A stretch of 64,000 nt of DNA from CAWKKW01 sp963850345 (GCA_963850345.1 CAWKKW010000006.1:372001-436000), one strand, 5' to 3'. Numbered from the stretch's first letter, positions 8,915 through 17,961 are shown. Translations and numbers: made by a program. Notes: generated from the sequence alone by a model not told the origin.

Positions 8915-9439
8915 ATGTGCATTTCACAACATGAACGCCCCCCAGAACTGGTCGCGTTGGTTGAAGCGCTAACGCTTCGCAGGAGCGTATTTCAACTCAA
9001 GGCTAGGCTTCTCAAGGCAGTGCGTTCCGAGTTGCAAGCTGCAAAAGACAGCGGATTGACCTGGCGCGTCATCTGGGGAACGCTCCGAGATGAAGGGTAT
9101 CCCGGCGGATACCAGCAGTTTTGTAAGGCGGCGAACCGAGTCATTGAAGGCGCCCGTTCGCCTACCGAAGGGAATGGCGAGAACCTCCCTCCCGGTGCCG
9201 TGGAAAGAGAGGTTCGCCAACAGACGGTCCGCGCGAGCGGTCTGAGCAGCGATAACAAAGAGGAAAAGGGCAAACCGGCATGGCAAGTGCGGAGAGAAGA
9301 GGAAATGGCGAGGCTGGATCCCGAAGCGGAAGTGAATCGCCAGAGAGAGTCGCGCTCGCGATGCAGGACTCTGGCCTTGATCTTCGATGGACGGCCTTGG
9401 GCGTGGTGGATGGGGACATTGCGTCCGCACGGTCGGTGA
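8915..9439 (+). CDS. TraK-like conjugal transfer accessory protein
   Basis: A 174-residue frame starting MCISQHERPPELVALVEAL. The core (ELQAAKDSGLTWRVIW followed by GTLRDEGYPGGYQQF) matches my memory of TraK-type relaxosome proteins, where a helix-turn-helix-like segment precedes a disordered charged tail. The tail here (EVREQ-type, then EEKGKPAWQVRREEE) is strongly charged. A longer open frame starts at 8699, but its extra residues look non-coding. The last ~35 residues look like read-through into another frame, so the C-terminus may be altered. Divergence from MobC supports a relaxosome role. Confidence 0.55.
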   Translation: MCISQHERPPELVALVEALTLRRSVFQLKARLLKAVRSELQAAKDSGLTWRVIWGTLRDEGYPGGYQQFCKAANRVIEGARSPTEGNGENLPPGAVEREVRQQTVRASGLSSDNKEEKGKPAWQVRREEEMARLDPEAEVNRQRESRSRCRTLALIFDGRPWAWWMGTLRPHGR

Positions 9440-9681
9440 TTGAATGGGGCGGGGAGTTGCAGAACTCCGTTGACTACGTGATCGTTCATAACCATTTTCA
9501 GGACTGCGTCCCTTCGTCCTGGGAGAACCCCAAAGCTGGAGTCAGATGTGGCGGCTTTTCGTGAGGCATTCTCGCCAGTTGAGATACGGATGGATGCGAG
9601 AAGGCCAGACTTGCAACGCATGATGCGGACGATGAACGTGACCCTGGGCGATTATGGTCCCCTAATGGTTCCTCCAAACTG
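9340..9681 (+). pseudogene. TraL/ParA-like conjugal ATPase remnant, frameshifted
   Basis: Two successive plus-strand frames hold one protein-like sequence. The first reads ALAMQDSGLDLRW, then VDYVIVHNHFQDC and PSSWENPKAG. After a shift near 9540 the second reads VAAFREAFSPVEIRMD, then LQRMMRTMNVTLGDYG, and stops at 9679-9681. This resembles the middle and end of TraL-type P-loop proteins that follow TraK in IncP-like modules. No Walker A motif is left. The family label is from memory and moderate in confidence; the frameshift is visible directly. Confidence 0.45.
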
Positions 9682-9973
9682 ATTAAATTTGAAGACACCC
9701 TTGGGGATTCCTACAACCAAAAGGGACGCATTGTGCGCCCTTTCAGTGAGCGCATTGGCAATTTTTCATTCATTGACGCGAACTCACTACTGCCGACGGC
9801 GAGTGGATGCGTTCTTTCTGGCCGGCGGCAACAGCCTGTGTTCCGATGTTGGGACGGTAGCAGGAGGCCCACGCCGCGGAGGCCTACAGCGATTGCACTG
9901 TACAGTTCTTTGCACTTTGCTCCCGATTGAGCTTTGACTGCCACCGTACCAAGCGAATTATGTCCAATGACCA
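9682..9973. other. Intergenic stretch, nothing recognised
   Basis: 292 bases with short Cys/Arg-rich frames on both strands and no recognisable motif, RNA or repeat. Confidence 0.35.
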
Positions 9974-10588
9974 TCAGACGCGCCGCGGCAGGAGCACCAA
10001 GTTGGCCGCGTCCTCAGCATCTTTGAGGAGCGTCTTGCGCGGCGTACCTATCTGCGCACGCATGGTCAGCCCACGCGCTAGATCGGTAACTTGGATCGCG
10101 CGCGCGGCTACGGGAAAGTCAGATGGGACTTCTCCCGCACTGATCCCGTCCCGGAAACGGCGCTCCACCAGCGCTGAGCCGCCCGTAGCTGCGTTCTGCA
10201 GGAACCGCTGAACCTCAGCGTCGTTCACAAGCGGCGCGACGCAGATCAGAAGGCAGCCCCGGGCGGACCCTTTCTCGGTCGCACTTTCGACGGCGTACCT
10301 CAAAAAGCCACTGATCGAGTCGCGAAGACCCCGTGGAGAAATGAGTGCTTTGGCTGCGAGAGCGCCCTTCCGTTCTGCGTACGCCCTAAGGACGCGTAAG
10401 AAGATCGCCCGCTTGTCCCCAAACACGGCATACAGGCTTGGCCGTCCCACACCCATCCCGGCGACGAGATCGTCGATCGTCACTCCGTCGTAGCCTTTCA
10501 ACCAGAACACCTGAGTCGCCTTCTCCAGCGCCCCCGTCTCGTCGAAGCTGCGCGGTCGACCCCGCGGCTTAGCAGTTTTCTGAATCAT
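9974..10588 (-). CDS. TetR/AcrR-family transcriptional repressor
   Basis: A 204-residue protein with a textbook TetR N-terminus: GRPRSFDETGALEKATQVFW, then KGYDGVTIDDLVAGMGVGRPSLY with the HTH, then VFGDKRAIFLRVL. The C-terminal ligand domain contains SARGCLLICVAP and LARGLTMRAQIG, a pattern seen in the TetR_C/YcdC-like group. Two palindromes upstream (10591-10651) are likely operators, so autoregulation is probable. A divergent target gene would be expected on the right, but only a DUF1016 fragment and a small membrane protein follow, so its original target seems lost. Confidence 0.88.
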   Translation of the reverse strand: MIQKTAKPRGRPRSFDETGALEKATQVFWLKGYDGVTIDDLVAGMGVGRPSLYAVFGDKRAIFLRVLRAYAERKGALAAKALISPRGLRDSISGFLRYAVESATEKGSARGCLLICVAPLVNDAEVQRFLQNAATGGSALVERRFRDGISAGEVPSDFPVAARAIQVTDLARGLTMRAQIGTPRKTLLKDAEDAANLVLLPRRV

Positions 10589-10590
10589 TT

Positions 10591-10651
10591 AGTTCAGAAC
10601 TCCTTGACACCTTTCATTCTACCAATATAGAACTAAATAGTTCTATATTGG
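10591..10651. promoter_or_regulatory. Palindromic operator pair upstream of the TetR gene
   Basis: A perfect 13-bp inverted repeat with a 4-base centre lies at 10622-10651 (CCAATATAGAACT, AAAT, AGTTCTATATTGG). A second, shorter palindrome AGTTC-A-GAACT sits at 10591-10601 beside the TetR start codon. Both share the GAACT/AGTTC half-site. Position and symmetry fit binding by a TetR dimer and autorepression. Confidence 0.75.
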
Positions 10652-10692
10652 AAAACTGGCTAAGAAATTAAAACACCTGATCACATAAGACA

Positions 10693-10902
10693 ATGTCAGG
10701 TCCCGACGATAACCCGACCGTCGGCATCATCCTTTGTACTCAAAAGGATGCATCAGTAGTTCGCTATTCCGTCCTACACGAGAACGAACAGCTATTCGCG
10801 AGCAGATATAAGCTCGTGCTTCCCTCAGAACAGGAACTGCGGGCAGAACTCGAACGAGAGCGCAACCAGTTAGCAACGCTCAGCGACTCAGATCAGAGCT
10901 AG
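10693..10902 (+). pseudogene. C-terminal fragment of a DUF1016 (YhcG-type) nuclease gene
   Basis: The 69-residue frame reads DDNPTVGIILCTQKDASVVRYSVL and ends with LPSEQELRAELERERNQL, the very end of DUF1016/YhcG proteins (P-S-I-G-L-I-L-C-K, then V-V-x-Y-A-L, then L-P-S). The N-terminal helical domain and PD-(D/E)XK core are missing, so this cannot be an active nuclease. It begins with ATG and could be translated as a peptide, but it is more likely debris. A second broken DUF1016 gene lies at 49.8-50.8 kb. Confidence 0.65.
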
Positions 10903-11112
10903 CCTTTGTGGTTGCACCGCAAATCCATGACGCAGTGCGTCCTGGATCTGGTTGCCAGAGATAACGAGTACCCGAGCGCGCTTCTGACTCGTCTGCGAAC
11001 TTTCCGCCAAGAGTAAGATGCCGGAGTGGGAACCGCTAGCGCAGCCACGTTTGCTTACGAATTAGGCTCTTATCTTGCAGGCTTCGGCACGTGCGCCGTA
11101 CGGAGGCGATAA

Positions 11113-11406
11113 ATGGGCAACGTTGAATCAAATCCTGCCCGATCCGGCCCCGGTCTTTCCACGAAGGATACGTTCTTATGTGTTCCGCTTTGCTTCAGTG
11201 CAATACTCGCGTTTGCGCTCTCATTTTCCTTGCTTCAGGCGGATGGAAGGCCATACGTATTCGTAGGCTGCCTAATCATTTATGGAGTGTGCCTGCTATT
11301 TGTCGACAAGAAGAAGGAACTCTTCCTTGGATCGTTGGTCTTCATTCTAATCCGGGTTGTGTGGAGCGCTGCAATTTCTGGTCGTCACTTGTTGCAAGGC
11401 CATTAA
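11113..11406 (+). CDS. Hypothetical membrane protein
   Basis: A 97-residue protein with three hydrophobic stretches: FLCVPLCFSAILAFALSFSL, YVFVGCLIIYGVCLLFV and ELFLGSLVFILIRVVWSA, joined by a lysine-rich loop (DKKKE). A good Shine-Dalgarno (GGAGG near 11102) supports the ATG at 11113. The topology suggests a small integral membrane protein. No family was recognised and the neighbours give no functional hint. Confidence 0.55.
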   Translation: MGNVESNPARSGPGLSTKDTFLCVPLCFSAILAFALSFSLLQADGRPYVFVGCLIIYGVCLLFVDKKKELFLGSLVFILIRVVWSAAISGRHLLQGH

Positions 11407-11562
11407 CGTCCCAAGTAAAGGAATTAAAGCGAGAGCCGAATTTGCGACATACGCAGCTTCATACATCGGCGTAAGCGGGGGACCTGGAAACATTCCACGG
11501 CGGACATGCCGTTCCAGCTCGAAAGTCGCGGCTTTGGCCTCCCAAAGTAAACCGATACACTG

Positions 11563-12303
11563 GTGTATCCCCTGGCAGGTGCAACGATCCCGGTCTCGAC
11601 GCTTTTGCCTGGGCTCAATTTCGAGGCATGGCCGCGAGTCGTTGAAGAGTTCGTCGAAGTGGCGTTGAACAATGAACCGATATCCATCATCGGTCACTCG
11701 GGTGGGGGCCTCTATGCGTTGGCGTGTGCCAAGCTTGCACGTGTACGTGCGTTGGCTCTCGTCTGTTCCATCACGCCGACCACGTTCGGATCGGTCTTAA
11801 GAAGCGTTTATCACCATCGGGGATTCGATCCAGCCACGCTGGGTGTGGAATTGTTTCCGAACCATCTCATCCCAGTCGCGCAAGAAATTTGCGAGCAACT
11901 CCATCGCGACGATTTCAAAATGGGGGAGTCGTGGCTTGGCCCGGAAGACAGGGTCTTCGTGACTAAGAATAAAGACGCGTTCCTGAAGAACACTGAAACC
12001 TCGATCGCGCAAGGGCCCAAACCGATAGTCGAAGATGTCCGCGGCTATCACTCGCCATGGCCGCTCACGCCGGCCGATACAGCGCGCATACCCATATTGA
12101 TTTTCAACGGGGTCGGCGACCGAATCGTTCGGCCATCAGACACCGAAGAATTACGAAACCACTTTGCCCCTCACGCTCACGCGTTTCCTCCATTTGAGGG
12201 CATGGGCCATCTTCCTGCCTTGCAGCACTTCGAGCTGATCTTCGGCGAACTTAAAAAGATCATAGCGGCCCAGGCGGCAGGGGTACGATCAGCGAAGCTC
12301 TGA
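11563..12303 (+). CDS. Alpha/beta hydrolase lacking its N-terminal part
   Basis: A 246-residue frame with the nucleophile elbow GHSGGGLYALAC, the acid loop FNGVGDRIVRPSD and the His loop FEGMGHLPALQHF, so a full catalytic triad is present. Members of this fold normally have ~60-70 more residues before this point, including the first strands and the oxyanion-hole HG motif. Here the frame begins at a GTG right before TIPVSTLLPG, and nothing equivalent is visible upstream. It is probably 5'-truncated and inactive, though translation is possible. A recombinase tail follows it directly. Confidence 0.7.
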   Translation: MYPLAGATIPVSTLLPGLNFEAWPRVVEEFVEVALNNEPISIIGHSGGGLYALACAKLARVRALALVCSITPTTFGSVLRSVYHHRGFDPATLGVELFPNHLIPVAQEICEQLHRDDFKMGESWLGPEDRVFVTKNKDAFLKNTETSIAQGPKPIVEDVRGYHSPWPLTPADTARIPILIFNGVGDRIVRPSDTEELRNHFAPHAHAFPPFEGMGHLPALQHFELIFGELKKIIAAQAAGVRSAKL

Positions 12304-12305
12304 AG

Positions 12306-12418
12306 CCAGGGAGCTACGCAGCAGGGTCGCCATTGGCGAATCGAAGACGGCGCTTGCTCGCGAGCTGGGCATAAGCCGTCAAACTCTAAACCGGTACGCT
12401 GAAGGAGCAGGGAAGTGA
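12306..12418 (+). pseudogene. C-terminal HTH tail of a serine recombinase (resolvase/invertase)
   Basis: Immediately after the hydrolase stop, a short frame reads RELRSRVAIGESKTALAREL, then GISRQTLNRYAEG, and stops at TGA 12416-12418. This is the Hin/resolvase-type DNA-binding tail. The catalytic domain is missing. It is debris of a recombinase gene that sat next to the hydrolase. Confidence 0.65.
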
Positions 12419-12843
12419 AAAGGACTGTCCAGAGAGCGATGCATTGCCGCTATGGGCAGCCCAACATTCTCGCGCATGGTCTTTGCCCTACTTGCTACAC
12501 CCTCAAGTGACAGGACGAAGAGTGTTTCGGGGGCCTGCGGGAAACTGTCTTCGAGCGGGATGGCTACAGATGCCGTGTGTGCGATGCGTCTGGGCGAGAT
12601 AAGCGCTCCATGACCGTTCATCATCGGGTGGGTGGGAAGTCAGTTCTAAACCTGATGATCTCGCTTTGCCCTGGCTGCCATGCTAAGGTCCACCGGACTA
12701 AAGCTGTCCTTTCCGAGATGCCGCCGCTATTACTGGAGCTCTGGCGGGAGCAACACCCGAACGGTCATGAGCAAACGAACCTTATCTTTGAGATTAGGGA
12801 GGCGCTTGCGGTTCCTTTGTTGGATGTGAAGGAATCGTGCTGA
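12415..12843 (+). pseudogene. HNH endonuclease-like gene with an in-frame stop
   Basis: One frame carries a Cys-rich beginning (HGLCPTCYTLK), a TGA at 12508-12510, then FGGLRETVFERDGYRC, CDASGRDKRSMTVHHR and LCPGCHAKVHRT. The ERDGYRCxxC, VHHR and CPGCHAKVH motifs are those of an HNH nuclease with a structural zinc site. The TGA lies where a CGA Arg codon would fit, so a single transition may have broken the gene. Translation could restart at the GTG at 12577, but that would lose the first Cys pair. Probably inactive. Confidence 0.65.
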
Positions 12844-13792
12844 ATGCCTCGCCCGACAATGCTCCAGCTCGGTCAGGTCTTCCTCAGATCAGACTAGTGG
12901 CCTCTTGGCCGCGGTAGCGCAGCTGTTACGGTCATGAAGAAGATGCGGACAGTAGTAGTAGATGGCCAGCGTTGCCATCTCAATTCCCGGCTCGCGTCTG
13001 GCACCTGGATTGTCGCTATCACCCAGGGGTAGCTGGGCACAGAGTCCCGCAAAGACGATAGGGGTGGCAGAGGAAGAGCTGATCAGGTGGGGTTGTGACG
13101 GAGCATGGCTCGATTCGCTCGTTTCAGGCCCGAGGCTCTTCTGAAAGATTAGGTTATGTGCAATCTTGTAGTTGCCCAACAACCCTCCGGGGGCACATCC
13201 GCTACTTTCTGAAGAAGGCCTGATTGGTTCGAATTACCTGTAAAGTCGGCTTCTGGGTGTCGATCCGCCCTCAATGAGCGCATTGGCGATTTGGCGCTAA
13301 CGGAGATTCGGCGAAGGCTGAGTTGCAAGGACTCAACTACCCAAGGGGTGATTTAGTGGCGCTCTTGATTGCATCCATCGGGATCATGCCATGTCTCACC
13401 ATCATTAGAAGTTGCTGAGCTGGACTCCATTGGCTCATTGGTCGCACGGACGTCGGTTTCCGAAATGCCATTGTGACCTTTGCTTTGAGGGCCTTCTGGT
13501 ATGTGGGGGAGATCTCCGTCGGCTTTCACGTCACTCTGGCTGCTGTGATCGTCGAGGGCTGCCGCCCCATTCGCGAATGCGACGGACTCGAGCGTGTGTG
13601 TCTGAGTGACGGCGTGTTCCAGAACCATCTTCTGCTTGGGATTACGTCGGCGCAGTTGCGGCGTTTGGGATTTGGAGTATTCTTACACGCGATGGTGCCT
13701 GCCGTATTTCGCTCGGACAGGTTGTGATCGCCAACGATCGTTGCGTCGTTTCTGCATTTAGCCTGCCTCGAGATTGCATGGAGGAGACCGAC
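12844..13792. other. Intergenic region between the island remnants and the hydrogenase locus
   Basis: About 950 bases without a convincing gene. The longest frames are compositionally biased and overlap each other on both strands. CCCTCCGGGGGCACA near 13187-13201 weakly resembles the tRNA-Leu 3' end but differs by two extra Gs, so I do not call it an attachment site. The promoter for hypC should lie near the right edge. Confidence 0.4.
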
Positions 13793-14110
13793 ATGTGTCT
13801 GGCAATTCCCGGGAAAGTGATCGAAACCTTCGAGCAGCGCGGTTTGCGCATGGCCAAGGTCCAGTTTGGCGGCATCGCTCGCGATGCTTGCCTGGAGTAT
13901 GTGCCGGAGACCCAAATCGGTGAATACGTCCTGGTCCATGTGGGCTTCGCAATCAGCCGTATCGATGAAGCCGAAGCGGAACGCACCTACCAGGCCCTGA
14001 AAGATCTCGATCAGCTGACCGAGCTGGAGTCGCCGGTTGTGGAGGAGGTTTCCGCTCCGGACGAGCCATCCTCCCCAGCATGGATGAACATCGGAGGTCC
14101 GCGCCGATGA
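13793..14110 (+). CDS. hypC: [NiFe] hydrogenase assembly chaperone HypC
   Basis: A 105-residue protein starting MCLAIPGKV, the invariant HypC/HupF/HybG beginning whose Cys2 takes part in delivery of the Fe(CN)2CO group. An upstream GGAGGA supports the ATG at 13793 rather than the longer open frame from 13724. The core (FGGIARDACLEYVPE, GEYVLVHVGFAISRID) is complete. The C-terminal ~25 residues (SAPDEPSSPAWMNIG) form an extra tail beyond the usual HypC length. It overlaps hypD by four bases (ATGA), so both are translated together. HypC works with HypD in the cytoplasm. Confidence 0.95.
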   Translation: MCLAIPGKVIETFEQRGLRMAKVQFGGIARDACLEYVPETQIGEYVLVHVGFAISRIDEAEAERTYQALKDLDQLTELESPVVEEVSAPDEPSSPAWMNIGGPRR

Positions 14111-15252
14111 AATATCTTGATGAATATCGCAATGGCGAGATAGCGGGGAAGATACTGGCCGAGATCCGACGGGTGCAAACCCGATCGTGGGTGCTGATGG
14201 AGGTGTGCGGCGGACAGACGCATTCCATCGTGAAGCACGGGATCGACCATCTGCTCCCGGAGGGGATTGAACTGGTACATGGGCCGGGATGCCCGGTATG
14301 TGTGACACCGCTGGAGATGATCGACAAGGCGCATGCTATTGCGCAGCGGAAGGATGTGATCTTCTGCTCATTTGGCGACATGCTGCGAGTGCCGGGCTCG
14401 GATGGAGACCTGTTCACGATTAAATCCAAAGGCGGAGATGTGCGTGTTGTTTATTCTCCCTTGGACTGTCTCAAAATCGCCCGGGCGAATCCGTCCAGGC
14501 AGGTGGTGTTCTTCGCCATCGGCTTTGAGACGACCGCGCCTGCTAATGCGATGCTGGTGTGGAGGGCTAGGGAAGAGGGCGTGAAGAACATCTCCGCCCT
14601 TGTCTCGCATGTGCTAGTGCCGCCCGCAATTGCTTCGATTCTGCAGTCGCCCCTCAACCGGGTGCAGGGCTTCTTGGGGCCAGGCCACGTGTGCGCAGTC
14701 ATGGGGTACAGCGAATATGAGCCGCTGAGTGCGCAGTTCAAGGTGCCCATTGTGATTACAGGGTTCGAGCCGCTGGACATCCTGCAGGGAACGTTGATGA
14801 CGATTCGTCAGCTCGAAGAGGGGCGGGCGGTGGTGGAGAACGAATATTCGCGGATCCTGAACCGGGATGGGAATCTCGGAGCGCAGAAGCTGGTGGCGAA
14901 TGTGTTTGAGATCGGCGACCGGAAATGGCGCGGTGTGGGGACCATTCCAAAGAGCGGATACAAGCTGCGATGGGAGTTTCGCGAGCACGATGCGGAAAAG
15001 CTGTTCGATGTAAAGCACATCGATACGAAGGAGCCCGAGGCTTGCATCAGCGGGCAGATTTTGCGCGGGCTGAAGAAGCCGCACGATTGCTCGGAGTTCG
15101 GGACGAGATGTACGCCGCAAAAACCGCTGGGCGCGACGATGGTATCGGCGGAGGGAGCGTGCGCGGCGTACTACGCATATGGAAGGCATTTGGATCAGCA
15201 CCGGGACGCTAGCCAATATGTGAGCGTGGAGTCAGTGCGAGGTACCGCCTGA
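14107..15252 (+). CDS. hypD: Hydrogenase maturation factor HypD
   Basis: A 381-residue protein with HypD signatures in order: VCGGQTHSIVKHG, GPGCPVCVTPLEM, FFAIGFETTAPANA and a C-terminal Cys-rich region (DCSEFGTRCTPQ). HypD carries a [4Fe-4S] cluster and, with HypC, assembles the Fe(CN)2CO moiety using cyanide from HypE/HypF. The start is the ATG that overlaps the hypC stop (ATGA); an upstream in-frame ATG at 14080 lies inside hypC and is less likely. hypE follows after a 129-base gap. Confidence 0.95.
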   Translation: MKYLDEYRNGEIAGKILAEIRRVQTRSWVLMEVCGGQTHSIVKHGIDHLLPEGIELVHGPGCPVCVTPLEMIDKAHAIAQRKDVIFCSFGDMLRVPGSDGDLFTIKSKGGDVRVVYSPLDCLKIARANPSRQVVFFAIGFETTAPANAMLVWRAREEGVKNISALVSHVLVPPAIASILQSPLNRVQGFLGPGHVCAVMGYSEYEPLSAQFKVPIVITGFEPLDILQGTLMTIRQLEEGRAVVENEYSRILNRDGNLGAQKLVANVFEIGDRKWRGVGTIPKSGYKLRWEFREHDAEKLFDVKHIDTKEPEACISGQILRGLKKPHDCSEFGTRCTPQKPLGATMVSAEGACAAYYAYGRHLDQHRDASQYVSVESVRGTA

Positions 15253-15381
15253 ACAGCGGAGTGGTCTCCGATCGAGTGGCGCTACTCAGACCACAACGTC
15301 GCAGAACCATGATGCGCAGCCTATCGCGCCGGAGTTTGTTCGCCTGATTATCGAAAGCGGCGGGCGCTGCAGACCTGATTC

Positions 15382-16542
15382 ATGTCTCGATGGGTGAGGA
15401 GGACAGGATTGAACGAAGACGGGGAAAATGGCTGGAAGCGGCATAGCGTCGAGTTGAATCCGAATGTAGGCGGAGCTGGCGCAGTTTCACTGCTATCTGG
15501 GTGTTGTCCGCTTCCGGTGTTCGACCATAGCAACATTGTGCTCGGCCATGGCAGTGGTGGGAAACTCACCTCAGATCTGATCGACAAGATCTTCCTTCCG
15601 GCTTTTCGGAACCCGACGCTCAATAAACTCGATGACCAGGCCGTGCTTATCATCGGCGGCGCACGGCTTGCTTTCACGACAGATTCGTTTGTGGTCACGC
15701 CAATCTTTTTTCCGGGCGGCGATATAGGCCGGCTGGCGATTCACGGGACGGTGAACGATCTAGCGATGGGCGGCGCGCGCCCGCTGTATCTCTCGGCCGC
15801 GTTCATCCTCGAAGAAGGGCTGGCGGTTGACGACCTGCGTCGAGTGGTCGAGTCGATGCGGGCTGCCGCGGCGGAGGCCGGCGTACAACTCGTCACCGGC
15901 GACACCAAGGTTGTAAATCGCGGCAAGGGCGACCAGATATTCATCACCACCACGGGTATCGGTGTGATCGAACACGAATTTAGTATCTCGGCGGACCGGG
16001 CGCGGGCCGGTGACAAGATCATTCTCAGCGGCACCATTGGTGATCACGGCATGACGATCATGAGCCAGCGTGAGGGTCTCGAATTTGAGGGCATCATCGA
16101 GAGCGACTGCGCATCGCTCAGCGGCCTGGTGGCGGCAATGCTTGCGACTGCCTCGCCAGCGAATGATTTCATTCACACTTTGCGCGATCCCACTCGCGGC
16201 GGCGTCGCAACGACGCTCAACGAAATCGCCAAACACGCCAACGTGGGCATGATGCTGGATGAACGCACGATACCTGTACGGGAATCGGTCAAGGGCGCTT
16301 GTGAAGTGCTGGGCCTCGACCCTCTCTATGTGGCGAACGAAGGCAAATTGCTTGCGCTCGTTGTGCCTGAGATGGCGGATGCTGTGCTGCAAACCATGCG
16401 ACAACACCCTCTGGGCCAGGATGCTGTGATCATCGGCGAGGTCGTAGAAACCCATCCTGGCATGGTGTTGGTGAAAACCGAAATTGGCGGCACGCGCGTT
16501 CTCGACGTGATGTTCGGCGAGCAGCTTCCACGGATCTGCTGA
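15382..16542 (+). CDS. hypE: Hydrogenase maturation factor HypE (carbamoyl dehydratase)
   Basis: HypE belongs to the PurM/ThiL ATP-binding family and dehydrates the carbamoyl group on its C-terminal Cys to cyanide. The frame shows VLGHGSGGKLTSDLI, DDQAVLIIGG, FTTDSFVV, NDLAMGGARPLYLS, DPTRGGVATTLNEIA and the hallmark C-terminus PRIC. At 386 residues it is ~40 longer than usual; the first ~50 residues before the conserved core look unlike HypE, so the true start may be downstream, though no better ATG with a ribosome site is evident. Its partner HypF is not encoded in this window. Confidence 0.93.
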   Translation: MSRWVRRTGLNEDGENGWKRHSVELNPNVGGAGAVSLLSGCCPLPVFDHSNIVLGHGSGGKLTSDLIDKIFLPAFRNPTLNKLDDQAVLIIGGARLAFTTDSFVVTPIFFPGGDIGRLAIHGTVNDLAMGGARPLYLSAAFILEEGLAVDDLRRVVESMRAAAAEAGVQLVTGDTKVVNRGKGDQIFITTTGIGVIEHEFSISADRARAGDKIILSGTIGDHGMTIMSQREGLEFEGIIESDCASLSGLVAAMLATASPANDFIHTLRDPTRGGVATTLNEIAKHANVGMMLDERTIPVRESVKGACEVLGLDPLYVANEGKLLALVVPEMADAVLQTMRQHPLGQDAVIIGEVVETHPGMVLVKTEIGGTRVLDVMFGEQLPRIC

Positions 16543-16878
16543 TCGGCGATCAATTTTCATTTGACATTCGGAACTGCCAAAGCTTGCTTGAAGAAATTCA
16601 CATTTTGTTGCTGCCAATCGTTTGACAGTCATCTTGAACCGGCGTAGCGTCGTTGTCGTTCGGGCCTGCCATAGCTGCGTGCTATGAGTGAGACCGTAGA
16701 TTCGACTGGCGACGGTGACAGGTATGTCCTGCTTCTACCATTCCGCTTTCTCGATCCCAAATCAACATTCCTGTGCCGCGATTTGCCTGTCCGTGCTGGC
16801 TGGCTGCGGATCTTCTCAGACCTCGGCTGCGAGACACTTCGCGGGGCGGGGCACAACCCTGGCCCCCAGGAGAGTCCA
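16543..16878 (+). promoter_or_regulatory. Intergenic region with candidate promoter of the hydrogenase structural operon
   Basis: 336 bases between hypE and the small subunit gene. Two TTGACA hexamers occur (16561-16566 and 16622-16627). The second has TAGCGT at a 17-base spacing, a weak -10. No palindrome stands out. The position makes a promoter here likely; which hexamer is used is a guess. Confidence 0.3.
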
Positions 16879-17940
16879 ATGGCTGAACCCGTAAGCAAGA
16901 TCACCAGGCCGTCGCCAGTTTCCGACGTACACATTCTCTGGATTACCGCCGGGCTGAGTTGCGACGGCGACAGCGTCTCGGTCACGGCAGCCGAACAGCC
17001 AAGCATTGAAGACGTTCTCCTGGGCGCAATTCCCGGTCTGCCTAAGGTTCATCTCCATAATCCCGTGCTTGCGTATGAAAACGGGGACGAGTTCATGCAG
17101 TTCTTCTATGACGCGGAGAAAGGCCTGCTCGATCCCTTTGTTCTGGTCGTCGAGGGCTCGATCCCCAACGAAAAGATCAAGCCAGAGGGTTATTGGGCGG
17201 CCATGGGAACGAACCATGAGACCGGTCAGCCCATCACCACCTGTGAGTGGATCGATCGCCTTACGCCCAAGGCTCTGGCTGTGATCGGTGCCGGCACCTG
17301 CGCGACCTACGGCGGTATCCACGCCATGGCCGGCAATCCCACCGGCGCCATGGGTCTCGCCGATTACCTGGGGTGGGACTGGCGTTCCAAAGCAGGTCTG
17401 CCGATTGTCAACGTGCCCGGCTGCCCGGTCCAGCCCGACAACTTCATGGAGACCGTTCTGTACCTGCTGTACCAGGTCGCGGGCCTCGCCCCAATGATCC
17501 CACTCGACAAGCAGCTTCGCCCCACATGGCTCTTCGGCAAAACAGTTCACGAGGGATGCGACCGCGGCTCCTACTATGAGCAGGGCGATTTCGCCACTGA
17601 ATACGGCTCGTCTAAATGTCTGGTCAAACTCGGCTGCTGGGGCCCGGTGGTCGATTGCAACGTCACCAAGCGTGGATGGATGCGCGGCATCGGTGGATGT
17701 CCTAATGTCGGTGGCATCTGCATCGGCTGCACGATGCCGGGCTTCCCTGACAAGTTCATGCCCTTTATGGATGAGCCGCCCGGAGCGATGCTTTCGGCAA
17801 CCATTGTCGGCGGCTATGGCAAGTTGGTTCGCGCGCTTCGTGGTATCACCAACGCCACCGTCAACAAGGAACCGAAGTGGCGCCACAATCGTCCGGAACT
17901 CACCACTGGCTATCGTCCAGAGCGCCCCAACACCTACTAA
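16879..17940 (+). CDS. hhyS: [NiFe] hydrogenase small subunit, group 1h type
   Basis: A 353-residue electron-transfer subunit. The start is the ATG at 16879 preceded by AGGAGAG; the longer open frame to 16684 looks non-coding. Cluster motifs are clear: WITAGLSCDGDS, GAGTCATYGGIHAM, NVPGCPVQPDNF, VHEGCDRGSYY, KCLVKLGCWGP and GGICIGCTMPGFPD. The Asp after the first Cys fits the modified proximal cluster described for actinobacterial-type group 1h enzymes. There is no Tat signal or C-terminal membrane anchor, as known for this group, which oxidises atmospheric H2. It is 21 bases ahead of the large subunit. Confidence 0.94.
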   Translation: MAEPVSKITRPSPVSDVHILWITAGLSCDGDSVSVTAAEQPSIEDVLLGAIPGLPKVHLHNPVLAYENGDEFMQFFYDAEKGLLDPFVLVVEGSIPNEKIKPEGYWAAMGTNHETGQPITTCEWIDRLTPKALAVIGAGTCATYGGIHAMAGNPTGAMGLADYLGWDWRSKAGLPIVNVPGCPVQPDNFMETVLYLLYQVAGLAPMIPLDKQLRPTWLFGKTVHEGCDRGSYYEQGDFATEYGSSKCLVKLGCWGPVVDCNVTKRGWMRGIGGCPNVGGICIGCTMPGFPDKFMPFMDEPPGAMLSATIVGGYGKLVRALRGITNATVNKEPKWRHNRPELTTGYRPERPNTY

Positions 17941-17961
17941 CGACCTAAAGAGGAAATAGCT

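Noticed and set aside
8574..8972. Open frame of 132 codons on the plus strand
   Set aside because: It overlaps the likely oriT region and the start of the TraK-like gene and has no motif; the GC-rich context explains its length.
13181..13201. Possible attR copy of the tRNA-Leu 3' end
   Set aside because: Only about a dozen bases resemble CCCTCCGGGCACCA and two extra Gs interrupt them; chance similarity is likely.
13353..13628. 91-codon minus-strand frame upstream of hypC
   Set aside because: Biased composition (Ser, Asp, His), no ribosome site and overlap with other equally long frames; no protein features.
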